Origin: Opitutus sp.
Lineage (GTDB): Bacteria > Verrucomicrobiota > Verrucomicrobiia > Opitutales > Opitutaceae
Length of the DNA stretch: 48,225 nt
Assembly: GCA_013821985.1 (NCBI GenBank)
Contig: PNJQ01000022.1
Coordinates: 1 to 48,225, forward strand
Reading direction: 5' to 3'
This document shows, one piece after another, positions 33,245 to 41,352 of this stretch. Every line of letters starts with the position of its first letter. The first letter of the stretch is position 1. The position numbers and the translations under genes were made by a program. The notes under the pieces are model-generated. The model did no database searches. It was not told the DNA's origin and saw only the letters and a program-made list of their open reading frames with translations.

Positions 33245-34030
33245 ATGACGCTTTCGGAGGACTACCTTTCGCGGTTCGGTGCGCTCGGCCGGCTTTACGG
33301 CGCAGTGGCGCTGCCGCGGCTGCACGCGGCGCATGTCGCGGTGGTGGGCGTCGGGGGCGTGGGCTCGTGGGCCGTCGAAGCGCTCGCGCGTTCGGGTGTC
33401 GGCGCGCTGACGCTGGTCGATCTCGACGATGTCTGCGTTACCAACACGAATCGTCAGTCGCATGCGCTGGTCGGTTCGGTCGGCCGGCCAAAGGTCGCGG
33501 TGTTGGCGGAACGCGTGGGGCTGATCAATCCCGAGTGCCGCGTCACGGCGATCCCGGAGTATTTTGCCGCGCGGAACGCCGATCGCTTGCTCGCGACGAA
33601 GTTCGACTGGCTGATCGACGCGATCGACGGCATGTCGAACAAGGCGCAGCTCATCGCGAGCTGCGTCGAGCACGCGCAGCCGATCGTCACGGTCGGCGGG
33701 GCAGGCGGGAGGACCGATGCGAGCCGGCTGCGCATGGGCGATCTGGGTGAAGCGCAGGGCGACGAACTCATCCGGCAGGTGCGCAAGAAACTCCGGCGGG
33801 ACCACGGCTTCGCGCGCGGCGAGGGGAATCGCTACGGCATCCCCTGCGTCTATTCGAACGAGAAACCGGTTTTTCCGTGGGCAGACGGCACGTGTTCCAC
33901 CGCACCGGAGCCCGGCACGAGCCTGAGGCTCGACTGCGAGAGCGGATTCGGCACCGGTGTGTTTGTCACCGGCGCGTTCGGTTTCGCAGCGGCGGGCGAA
34001 GTGGTGCGCCGCATTGCCGCGGGCGCCTGA
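33245..34030 (+). CDS. tcdA: tRNA threonylcarbamoyladenosine dehydratase (TcdA/CsdL, E1-like)
   Basis: The 261-residue protein is an E1-like ATP-binding enzyme of the ThiF/MoeB fold. It has VAVVGVGGVGSWAVEALARS (about 31-50) as nucleotide loop, VDLDDVCVTNTNRQ, and DAIDGMSNKAQLI. The C-terminal GTGVFVTGAFGFAAAGEVVR is the TcdA signature. It cyclises t6A37 of ANN-decoding tRNAs. Start at 33245 has GGAG directly upstream. It ends four bases from the convergent TonB-domain gene. In E. coli this protein works with CsdE, a SufE relative; a SufE gene lies 2.1 kb away but on the opposite strand. Confidence 0.92.
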   Translation: MTLSEDYLSRFGALGRLYGAVALPRLHAAHVAVVGVGGVGSWAVEALARSGVGALTLVDLDDVCVTNTNRQSHALVGSVGRPKVAVLAERVGLINPECRVTAIPEYFAARNADRLLATKFDWLIDAIDGMSNKAQLIASCVEHAQPIVTVGGAGGRTDASRLRMGDLGEAQGDELIRQVRKKLRRDHGFARGEGNRYGIPCVYSNEKPVFPWADGTCSTAPEPGTSLRLDCESGFGTGVFVTGAFGFAAAGEVVRRIAAGA

Positions 34031-34034
34031 CGCC

Positions 34035-34421
34035 TCACGCCTCGTCGAGACTGAATTGCAGGGGGATGCTGACGCGGGCGCGCACGGGCTTGCTCGCAAC
34101 CTGGGCGGGCTCGAACGTCCAGTCGCGCACGGCCTTCACGGCGGGATCGCGGAACCCCTCGTTGGACGCCTTGCTCGCTTCGGCGGCGATGACGCGGCCA
34201 CTTTCGTCAATGACGAGGACGACGACGACGACCCCGCTGATGCCTTCGGCGCGGAGTTTCGGCGGGTAGGCCGGCGGCTTGGTCTTCAGCGGACGCGGTG
34301 GCACGTCGAATTTGGCGACAACGTCGGGGACGCTATCGACGGATTGGGCGGCGGTGGAGGTCGCGAGCGCGAGGCACGCGAACGCGGCACAGCAAATGAG
34401 ACGGCAGGGAGTGTTCATCAT
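34035..34421 (-). CDS. Short TonB C-terminal domain protein
   Basis: The 128-residue protein has an N-terminal hydrophobic leader (about 8-24, ending AQS). A TonB C-terminal domain follows, with PPAYPPKLRAEGISGVVVVV, IDESGRVIAAEASKAS and AVRDWTFEPAQ. It lacks the long Pro-rich spacer of energy-transducing TonB, so it may be a free periplasmic TonB-domain protein or be anchored by an uncleaved leader. No exbB or exbD gene is adjacent. The start may be the second Met (34418). Confidence 0.85.
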   Translation of the reverse strand: MMNTPCRLICCAAFACLALATSTAAQSVDSVPDVVAKFDVPPRPLKTKPPAYPPKLRAEGISGVVVVVLVIDESGRVIAAEASKASNEGFRDPAVKAVRDWTFEPAQVASKPVRARVSIPLQFSLDEA

Positions 34422-34564
34422 GAAAAATGCGCGGAATGCGCTCCTGCGTTTCAGCTCGGCCTTTTGCGCGCGAAGTTAAGCGCGGTGGCGCGGGTTGAAC
34501 GCGAAATGCTAAGGCTGAGCAGCAGCGCTTATCGCGGCCGCTGTGCCGGGGTTTGCCGAAGGCG

Positions 34565-35413
34565 CTACCGCGCGCCAAAGAAGCGCGCGAAATTTTCCTG
34601 CACCTGGGTGGCGAGATCTTCGAGCGGGATGCCGCGCAATTCCGCAAGCGCGGCGTAAGTCCCGGCGAGATTGGCCGGGTGATTCACGGGCGAGCCGTCC
34701 GATGCGGCGGGCAAAGAGAAATGCGTGAGCGCGGCGGGCAACGGCATCGCGGGCGCATCGGTTTCCACCAGGAGGCGGTCGGCGGGCACAAGTTGAAAGG
34801 CCTCGCGTTTCGCCGCGTGGCGCGCGTCGAGGAACGCGCCGTTGAAGGAAAAATACGCGCCGCGCTCAGCGAAGGTTCCGACCATTTCCTTCGGACCGCC
34901 GTAGGCGTGGAGGAGGAAGCCGCGCGCGGGTGTGTTGATGTGGCGCAGCAGGCCTTCGAGCGCGCCGAAAGCCTGCAGGCAGTGGATCGTAACGGGCCGG
35001 TTTTCGGTCGCGGCGAGGGCGAGTTGCTTGAGAAATACTTCGCCCTGCTCCTCGAGCGGCGCGCGGCGCAGACCGGCCAGCCGCGGGTCGTCGGGTTTGG
35101 CACGGTCGAGGATCCAGCGATCAAGTCCGATCTCGCCGATGGCCGCGTGCGGGTCGGTCGCGAGTCGAGCGCGGAGACGGTCGAGCCAGTCCGCGGTGCG
35201 GTTGCCGGCGTCCCAGGGGTGGACGCCGTAGCTCGGGATCACCCAGTCGTGTTGTGCGGCGAGAGTCGCGACTGCGTCCCAGTCGGATTCGCAGGTGCCG
35301 TTGACGACCGCGCGCTGCAGGCCGATTGAGCGGAGGTCCGCGTCGATCTGCGCACGATGCGGTGCAAGCCAGTCGTCGTGGCAATGATTGTGGGCGTCGT
35401 AGAGCGGCGGCAC
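34565..35413 (-). CDS. TatD-family metal-dependent hydrolase
   Basis: The 282-residue protein is a TIM-barrel amidohydrolase relative: metal ligands in DAHNHCH near the N-terminus, GEIGLD, TIHCLQAFG, LLHAYGG and a late ETDAP. These match TatD DNases, which degrade DNA or act on small substrates. The C-terminal NHPANLAGTYAALAELRGIP fits the family. Start at 35413 (MPPLYDAHNH) places the HxH motif where the family has it. It is divergent from the hypothetical gene at 35526. Confidence 0.9.
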   Translation of the reverse strand: MPPLYDAHNHCHDDWLAPHRAQIDADLRSIGLQRAVVNGTCESDWDAVATLAAQHDWVIPSYGVHPWDAGNRTADWLDRLRARLATDPHAAIGEIGLDRWILDRAKPDDPRLAGLRRAPLEEQGEVFLKQLALAATENRPVTIHCLQAFGALEGLLRHINTPARGFLLHAYGGPKEMVGTFAERGAYFSFNGAFLDARHAAKREAFQLVPADRLLVETDAPAMPLPAALTHFSLPAASDGSPVNHPANLAGTYAALAELRGIPLEDLATQVQENFARFFGAR

Positions 35414-35525
35414 GGCGCCACGATAGCCGTGTCGCCGCGCGAAAACAGCGTAAAGACGAAGGCCTCTCTAAAGCGGGGTGTGATGGTGCCGTTAATGGAG
35501 GCAACCCACGGAGGGACCTTCGTCC

Positions 35526-35993
35526 ATGACGGACCATTTGCTCATCGATCTGCCCGAACTCAAACTGCCGCGCGACCTGGCGCGGCGCGTGAAGTTCATC
35601 GAGGCGGTCGAGCAACACGCGGCTCGACTCGGCATCAAGGGGCGCTACGAGCCGTCGCGGTTCATCGGTTACTATTTCGCCGGCGCGTTTCCGGTGGTGG
35701 TCTCGGGTCATTGGACCGTGACGCTCGACGACGTGCCGTTGCTCCGCAGCGTGCGCGACATGATCGAGCGGATCACGGACGCACGGTTCAGCATCTGCAG
35801 TCGGCGCGAGGACGAGACGCCGGATTTCATGTTGGTGCATGATCGACACGACGGTTCGTGCTGGCTTTGGGAATTTGCGCCCGGCCGGCGTTTCCTCGAG
35901 GCGCGTCAGGCGGTGGCGTCGTGGTTGGTCCAGGAAAACGACGGCCCAAGCGGAAACGCCTGCGACGGCGACTCCTCCCACCAGGGAAGGTGA
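35526..35993 (+). CDS. Hypothetical protein, unknown family
   Basis: The 155-residue protein is not recognised. GGAGGG lies ten bases upstream of the ATG, a good ribosome-binding site, and codon use matches neighbours. It is soluble-looking, with an N-terminal helical region and a middle of aromatic and hydrophobic strands (RFIGYYFAGAFPVVVSGHWT). Two Cys and several His residues lie in SICSRRED...MLVHDRHDGSCWLWEF. The C-terminal 25 residues are Gly/Asp/Ser-rich and may be disordered. It sits alone between divergent TatD and convergent SufE genes. Confidence 0.6.
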   Translation: MTDHLLIDLPELKLPRDLARRVKFIEAVEQHAARLGIKGRYEPSRFIGYYFAGAFPVVVSGHWTVTLDDVPLLRSVRDMIERITDARFSICSRREDETPDFMLVHDRHDGSCWLWEFAPGRRFLEARQAVASWLVQENDGPSGNACDGDSSHQGR

Positions 35994-36061
35994 GGGCACG
36001 GGCGGGCGTGGTCAGCAGGCGAAGCCGCGGCGGAACCCGGAGCGAAGTGATTCCTATCAGT

Positions 36062-36109
36062 GTTACAGTTACACCGGGTTTCCTGAAGGGGCCTTTCGGA
36101 AACTGTAAC
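36062..36109. other. Cruciform-type inverted repeat between convergent genes
   Basis: GTTACAGTT (36062-36070) pairs with AACTGTAAC (36101-36109). Nested inside, GTTTCC (36078-36083) pairs with GGAAAC (36098-36103), sharing bases with the outer arm, and AAGG-GG-CCTT lies at the centre. It falls between the ends of the hypothetical gene and sufE. There is no T-tract in either direction. The composition is more AT-rich than the rest of the window. Confidence 0.45.
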
Positions 36110-36138
36110 CGGATCGGGCCGGTCCGCGCGGAGGAGCG

Positions 36139-36552
36139 TTACGTCAGCTGCGCGGCGGCGAACTCGCGGATGCAGGCGCGGACACTGCGGAGGCCGTTCA
36201 GGCGGGTGGGCGAGATCGTCCGGGTGAGCCCGAGTTCTTCGATCAAGATGGGCTCGGTGGCGAGGACTTCGGCGGGTGTGCCACCGCTGTAGAGGTCGCA
36301 GAGCAGCGCCACGAGCCCCCGCACCATCGGCGATTCGGCGTCGCTGCGAAACGTGCAGCGCCCGTCGGCATATTCGCCGATCAGCCACACGGGCGAGACG
36401 CAGCCGGGGACGCGATTCGCCTCGAGATGTTCGCTGCGCGAGAGGGCGAGGCGGGAGCGCGCGCGATCGACGATGGAGGAGAGACGTTCCTGCGCGTCCT
36501 CGATGAGGAGGAGGTCGGCGAGCATCTGCTGTTGTTTGGCGGCGAGCGTCAC
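36139..36552 (-). CDS. sufE: SufE-family sulfur acceptor
   Basis: The 137-residue protein has the SufE/CsdE signature NRVPGCVSPVWL with Cys51, the residue that accepts persulfide sulfur from a cysteine desulfurase (SufS or CsdA). LADLLLIEDAQERLSSIVDR at the N-terminus and LVALLCDLYSGGTPAEVLA further on match the fold. Its partners (sufS, sufBCD) are not in the window. The gene is divergent from a small membrane-protein gene 65 bases away. Confidence 0.93.
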   Translation of the reverse strand: MTLAAKQQQMLADLLLIEDAQERLSSIVDRARSRLALSRSEHLEANRVPGCVSPVWLIGEYADGRCTFRSDAESPMVRGLVALLCDLYSGGTPAEVLATEPILIEELGLTRTISPTRLNGLRSVRACIREFAAAQLT

Positions 36553-36617
36553 GTCGGCACGGTGCGTCGCGGCACGGCGGCTTGCAAGCCGGTGTGCCGG
36601 CGGCTTTCGTCGGGCGC

Positions 36618-36917
36618 GTGAACATCACCATCGTGAGTTGGTTTTGGAAGGGCCTGCGCGGGCACAGCATCACGTTTTCGGTGCTGTTTGCGTCGTTCGT
36701 CATCGGATGGTCGGTCGCGGATTTGATCCGGCTGGGACTTGCGCGGCTGGGCGTGCATTGGCTTTACGTGTTTATCTTGCCGGTCGTGTTGTTCGGCTGG
36801 CTGAGCACGCACGAGGTGCGCTGGCTGCCCGATGAAAAACGCCGGCGGGTGATTGCGCGCTCGCTGCTCTTCGGCTCGCTCGCGCTCGCGATCGTCATCA
36901 ACCAAATCCGGCATTGA
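36618..36917 (+). CDS. Small membrane protein, unknown family
   Basis: The 99-residue protein has three likely membrane segments (ITFSVLFASFVIGWSVADLI, LYVFILPVVLFGWL and SLLFGSLALAIVIN). A basic loop (DEKRRRVIAR) points to the cytoplasm. The GTG at 36618 was chosen; a longer frame back to 36582 has no good start. Its stop overlaps the TTG start of the next gene (TTGA), so the two are coupled and it may assist that membrane enzyme. Confidence 0.6.
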   Translation: MNITIVSWFWKGLRGHSITFSVLFASFVIGWSVADLIRLGLARLGVHWLYVFILPVVLFGWLSTHEVRWLPDEKRRRVIARSLLFGSLALAIVINQIRH

Positions 36918-38410
36918 AAGCCGCGGTCGAGCGTGGGCGAGAATGGCGTGATCGCGCGGATTGCCTGCTGGCGCGGCGCGGTGCGCAGGGAGCGTTGCTC
37001 GCGCTGGTCGCAGCGCTCTACGTCGTGGCCTATTTCGTCGATCCCTTGAACCCGGGCTCAGCGCCGGCGGCGGCGCGCGAAGGATGGTGGAGTTGGGCAG
37101 ACCAGACGAAATATTACGAATCGGCGCTGGCGCTCGCGCACGGGCGCATCGATCGCGAGAGCTATTACTATCCGCTCGGTTATCCGGCGCTGGGCGCCCT
37201 GTTCGTGCGGGCGATGCCGGTGCACCCGTTTTTCTGGCCGGATATGGCGCTCACGCTCGGCGCGGCGGTGCTCGCGTGGAAGCTGGCGCGGCGGTGGTTC
37301 GGGGCGCTCGCGACCGTGTTGATCGGTGTGGGTTTCGTCGCAACGCATGCCGCGCTGCTGCGGCTGACGATGGTGATTCCGTGGAACACGCTGCCTGTGC
37401 AGGTCGCGCTGCTCGGCGGGATTTGGCTGGTGCTGACGCGCCGCGATGGACAGGCGCTCGGCGGGTTGGCGCTCGTAGCGGCCTTCACGTATTTTACGCG
37501 ACCGAGCGATGCGGCGTGTTTCGGGCCGTTGCTGGTATTCGCCACGCTGCGGCTGCCGACTTGGCGAGCGCGGCTCGGGTGGGGCACGCTCGGAGTGGCC
37601 GTCGTCGCCGCGAGCGTCGCGGCGGTGGCATGGATAAATTGGCGGACATTTGGCCAGTGGCGGACGCCCTATGAGGAAGGCACGTTCGCGAACATCGGAT
37701 TCTTTTCCTACCCTGTCTCGCATAAGCTCTACTCGCTTTTCATCGATGGAGAGACGTTTTTCGGCGAATACGGCACCGCGCTCCTTTGGCGCTATCCATG
37801 GTTGTTTTTGGCAATTCCTGGCGCGGTGTTCTGGATTTGCCGCGATGGCTGGGCGGCGGTGGCGTGTCTCGCGACAATCACGCTGAACTTGGCGCTGTAT
37901 GTAAATTACAACGATTTTGTGCCGTCCTCGTTGTATCGATTCAGCCTAATCCACTACATTTCGTGGGCGTTCGTGCCGCTCGCCATTGCTGCTGCGGCGG
38001 CAGTGACGCTCGGGTGGCGCGACCGAGAGGTGCGCGGCGCGGCGTGGGCGATGGTGGGAATTTTCGTGTTGGCGGTTGGGTTGAAATTGAAGGAGCGGCC
38101 GTTGCGGACCGAGGTGGCGTCGGCCGAAGTGCGCGAGTTGCCCGCAGCGCGGCCACTCTGGGTGAAGTTCCCGGGGGAAAAGATCGAGGTCGCGAAGACT
38201 CTACGAATCGACGGGCGGCAGCTGCGCGAAGGTGCGGATTATCAAATCCCATATGTGCCGGCGGATTTGCGCGTCATGCTGAGCGAGGTGGCGACAGGCC
38301 GGCGCCTCGCTCCCGCGGAGCACCAAGTGCTGCAAGCCACGCCGGAAGTCGGCGACTACGTGTGGTCCTGGTGGCCACGGTGGAGGCGGTTGTGGCCGCC
38401 GCGAAATTAA
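36914..38410 (+). CDS. GT-C-like integral membrane glycosyltransferase
   Basis: The 498-residue protein has about ten membrane helices. An acidic first periplasmic loop (WWSWADQTKYYESALALA) is typical of GT-C transferases that use lipid-linked sugars. YYPLGYPALGALF in the second loop fits that class. The C-terminal 100 residues form a soluble periplasmic domain. Substrate is unknown. The start is TTG overlapping the stop of the preceding small membrane protein. No clear homology to a named family was recalled. Confidence 0.6.
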   Translation: MKAAVERGREWRDRADCLLARRGAQGALLALVAALYVVAYFVDPLNPGSAPAAAREGWWSWADQTKYYESALALAHGRIDRESYYYPLGYPALGALFVRAMPVHPFFWPDMALTLGAAVLAWKLARRWFGALATVLIGVGFVATHAALLRLTMVIPWNTLPVQVALLGGIWLVLTRRDGQALGGLALVAAFTYFTRPSDAACFGPLLVFATLRLPTWRARLGWGTLGVAVVAASVAAVAWINWRTFGQWRTPYEEGTFANIGFFSYPVSHKLYSLFIDGETFFGEYGTALLWRYPWLFLAIPGAVFWICRDGWAAVACLATITLNLALYVNYNDFVPSSLYRFSLIHYISWAFVPLAIAAAAAVTLGWRDREVRGAAWAMVGIFVLAVGLKLKERPLRTEVASAEVRELPAARPLWVKFPGEKIEVAKTLRIDGRQLREGADYQIPYVPADLRVMLSEVATGRRLAPAEHQVLQATPEVGDYVWSWWPRWRRLWPPRN

Positions 38411-38543
38411 GCGAGACGCATCGAGGCAGGCGGTGGCCGGTAACGCTCGAGCGTGGGCGGCTCGCGTTGGGCTGACGGACGGTGTGGGTCGTCGAGGCCG
38501 GACCAGGCGTGATACCGCACGTTCGGCAATGCGAGCGCGCCGC

Positions 38544-40517
38544 CTAACCCGCCAGCTGCGGAGCGGGACAGTCCAGCGTGGCCGCGATGGCGCGATAGAG
38601 TTCGCCCTCCTCGACTGTTACCGTGCCGTCCGCGCCGACGACGTGAGCCGCGGCGGTGAGCGCGCGCTGCTTGATTGGCAGGGAGCTTGCGGTGAGGCGA
38701 TCGAGCGCGCTGTCGAGCTGTTCGAGCGTGCAGGTGGCCGCCGGTTGAAGGGCCAGTTGACCGGCGATCAGTGGCAGCTGGGCAACGCCATGCGCAAAGG
38801 CCCGGGTGACGCGACCGGCGTCGCCGCTGCCGTCGGCGCGCGCGAGGACCGAGAGGATGATGGCGAGGTCGCCGGCGAGCGGGGCGAACGAATGAAAGTG
38901 CACCGCGGCATTCGGCTTTTGCGCGAGAGCGAGCTGATGCAGCAGCATTTTTTGCAGGGCGAACTCGAACGGCGTCACGGAGCCGTCGGCATGCACCAGT
39001 TCGTCGAGCGTGGTGGCGAAGCGGTCGAGGGCCGCGGCGTCGAGCTGGCGCAGTGCGGGCAGCGCGATTTGGAGCAGAGGCAGCCGCGCCGCCGGGTCGA
39101 GCGTCGCGAGGGAGTGGTGGAGTTCCCGCGCCGAACTCGCGTCCGCGTCGGACGAGTGCTGCGCAATGAGCGCGAACTGCCGATCCAACGCCGCGGGTTT
39201 GGCGGAGTCGCTCAACAGCGCATAGACGAGCGGAACGGCGGTGGCGGCATCGCGCGTGGCATCGCGTGCGGCCGCCGGCAGCGCTCCGAGGAGAGCCTGC
39301 GCGTTCCGGAAATGCTCCTCGGTCAGCGCACCGATGCCGGCGACGACGGCGGCGGCTTGGAACGGAATGCGCGGCGGTGGAGCGGGTGGATCTTCGGGGA
39401 CGACTTCACGGGTGACGGCTCCCGGCGCGAAGCCGGCGCCGGAGGAAAATGATTCCTTTTCCACATCGACGAGTTCAGGCGGTTCGAAGAGCTGTCCGTC
39501 CCAGCGCGGCTCCACGGCGCGAATGCGCTCCGGTAACGGCGGGTGTGTGGCCCAGAGTCCTCCGAAGTTGGAACGAAAGCCCTGCGCGAAGAAGAAGTGG
39601 CCGATCTCGGCGGCGCGGCGGTCGAGCATGGTGGAGCCGAGCGCGTAGCCGCCGATTTTCTTCAGCGCGCCGGAAATGCCGGTGGGGTTGCGCGTGAATT
39701 GCACGGCGGAGGCGTCGGCGAGGAATTCGCGCTGGCGGGACACGGCGGCTTGGATGAGCCGGCCGAAAAAATAGCCGATGTAGCCGATGATCATCATCGC
39801 CAGCCCGGCGGCGAGGATGAGCGCGAGGCCCCCGCCTTTGTTTTTGCCGCCGCCCCCGCGGATGCGGCCGCGGCCGAGCGACTGCAAGATGCCACGTCCG
39901 ATCAGCCCGATGACGAGAATGCCGAAGACGATCGCGGTCAGCTTCACGTTGAGCCGCATGTCGCCGTTCAAAATGTGGCTGAATTCGTGGGCGATGACGC
40001 CTTGGAGTTCGTCGCGCGTGAGTTTATCGAGCGTGCCGCGCGTGACGGCGACGACGGCGTCGGAAGTCGTCAAGCCGGCGGCGAAGGCGTTGAGGCCCGG
40101 CTCATTTTCGAGCACGTAGACGGCGGGCACGGGCACGCCGGAGGCGATCGCCATTTCTTCGACAACGTTGAGCAAACGGCGTTCGCGCAGGTCGGTGGTG
40201 CGAAGATCGACGCGGCGACCGCCCACGAGTTCGGCGACGGCGGAGCCGCCGTGCCGCATCTGCGACCACTTATAGAGGGAGGCAAGGCCGACGACCGTCA
40301 CGACCGCGGCAGCGAGGATACCGAAGAGCTGCGGGTCCCAAACGAAGGTCGGCGGAGCTTCGTTAGAGAAGCGAAGCTCGTTGTCGGGTGTGAAGGACAG
40401 GATGAGGCAGGCCGCCAAGTAGCTCGCCGCAATGGTGCCGAGCACCGCGAATACGAACAGCACGACGAGCCGATTGGTGCGGCGTTTCGCGCGGTCCTGC
40501 GCTTCGAAGAAGTCCAT
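38544..40517 (-). CDS. M48 membrane zinc metalloprotease with C-terminal TerB-like domain
   Basis: The 657-residue protein has two N-terminal membrane helices (about 18-42 and 63-82) and the zinc motif HEFSH (His177, Glu178, His181). Two more helices and SRQREFLADASAV follow, the latter supplying the third zinc ligand. This is the HtpX/YhfN-like M48 family, which degrades membrane proteins. After about residue 370 a soluble region follows. It contains VHADGSVTPFEFAL and VVGADGTVTVEEGELYRAI, calcium-loop-like motifs resembling TerB domains. LemA is the upstream gene on the same strand, the usual partner. Confidence 0.88.
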   Translation of the reverse strand: MDFFEAQDRAKRRTNRLVVLFVFAVLGTIAASYLAACLILSFTPDNELRFSNEAPPTFVWDPQLFGILAAAVVTVVGLASLYKWSQMRHGGSAVAELVGGRRVDLRTTDLRERRLLNVVEEMAIASGVPVPAVYVLENEPGLNAFAAGLTTSDAVVAVTRGTLDKLTRDELQGVIAHEFSHILNGDMRLNVKLTAIVFGILVIGLIGRGILQSLGRGRIRGGGGKNKGGGLALILAAGLAMMIIGYIGYFFGRLIQAAVSRQREFLADASAVQFTRNPTGISGALKKIGGYALGSTMLDRRAAEIGHFFFAQGFRSNFGGLWATHPPLPERIRAVEPRWDGQLFEPPELVDVEKESFSSGAGFAPGAVTREVVPEDPPAPPPRIPFQAAAVVAGIGALTEEHFRNAQALLGALPAAARDATRDAATAVPLVYALLSDSAKPAALDRQFALIAQHSSDADASSARELHHSLATLDPAARLPLLQIALPALRQLDAAALDRFATTLDELVHADGSVTPFEFALQKMLLHQLALAQKPNAAVHFHSFAPLAGDLAIILSVLARADGSGDAGRVTRAFAHGVAQLPLIAGQLALQPAATCTLEQLDSALDRLTASSLPIKQRALTAAAHVVGADGTVTVEEGELYRAIAATLDCPAPQLAG

Positions 40518-40619
40518 GGCGCAAGAGGCTGAAGAGCTGAAGGTCGGAAAGACTGAAGCAGGGCGCCGTGCGAAGGGCCGCTCGGCTTCAGCCGTTCAGC
40601 TTTTCGGCCGTTCGGTCCT

Positions 40620-41213
40620 TCACGAGAACTTCACCTGCGGCGCCGCGCGTTCCGCGGCGACATCGACTTGGAAGAGCTGGGCTTCGGCGAAGTTGAACAT
40701 GCCCGCGATGAGGTTGGTCGGGAAGACTTCGCGCTTCGTGTTGTAGCCGGTGACGGCGTCGTTGTAGGCCTGGCGGGCGAAGGAGATTTTGTTCTCGGTC
40801 GAGGTCAGCTCTTCGGTGAGCTGCATCATGTTCTGGTTGGCTTTCAGGTCAGGGTATTGTTCGGAGACCACCATGAGGCGCGAGAGCGCGCCGCCGAGTC
40901 CGGCTTCCGCACCGAGGAGATTCTTCATCGCGCCCGCGTCGGCGGGATTGGCGGCGGCGGCCTTCGAGGCGGCGTAGGCGGTGTTGCGGGCGGCGATGAC
41001 GGCTTCGAGCGTCTCGCGCTCGTGTTTCATGTAGCCCTTTGCCGTCTCGACGAGATTGGGGATGAGGTCGTAGCGGCGCTTGAGTTGGACGTCGATCTGG
41101 GCGAACGCGTTCTTGAAACGATTGCGGAGCGTGACGAGCGAGTTGTAGGAACCGGCGATCCAGAAGAACAGCACGGCGGCGAGGCCGGAGAGGACGAGAA
41201 GCGTGATGATCAT
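40620..41213 (-). CDS. lemA: LemA family protein
   Basis: The 197-residue protein has one N-terminal membrane helix (ITLLVLSGLAAVLFFWI) and then the LemA helical bundle: SYNSLVTLRNRFKNAFAQID, LKRRYDLIPNLVETAKGYM and ENKISFARQAYNDAVTGYNT. LemA proteins are found next to M48 proteases, as here (102 bases apart), but their biochemical role is not settled. The start at 41213 fits the membrane anchor; the open frame upstream of it is not homologous. It is divergent from the TPR-ExbBD operon. Confidence 0.92.
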   Translation of the reverse strand: MIITLLVLSGLAAVLFFWIAGSYNSLVTLRNRFKNAFAQIDVQLKRRYDLIPNLVETAKGYMKHERETLEAVIAARNTAYAASKAAAANPADAGAMKNLLGAEAGLGGALSRLMVVSEQYPDLKANQNMMQLTEELTSTENKISFARQAYNDAVTGYNTKREVFPTNLIAGMFNFAEAQLFQVDVAAERAAPQVKFS

Positions 41214-41352
41214 GGCGAGGGAGTTTGAACCGAACGCCGGGAGCGTGGTCCAACGTGGCGACGTGCGCGAGTCGTTTTCGGCTACAGGAAAAAGGCTTCT
41301 TTGGATGCGGAGCTTGCCAGTGGTGGCGGCGGTCCGCACGATTCGCGCGCGA

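Noticed and set aside
33245-36552. A CsdA-CsdE-CsdL-type functional unit formed by TcdA and SufE
   Set aside because: The two genes are 2.1 kb apart on opposite strands with unrelated genes between, and no cysteine desulfurase is present, so proximity alone is weak.
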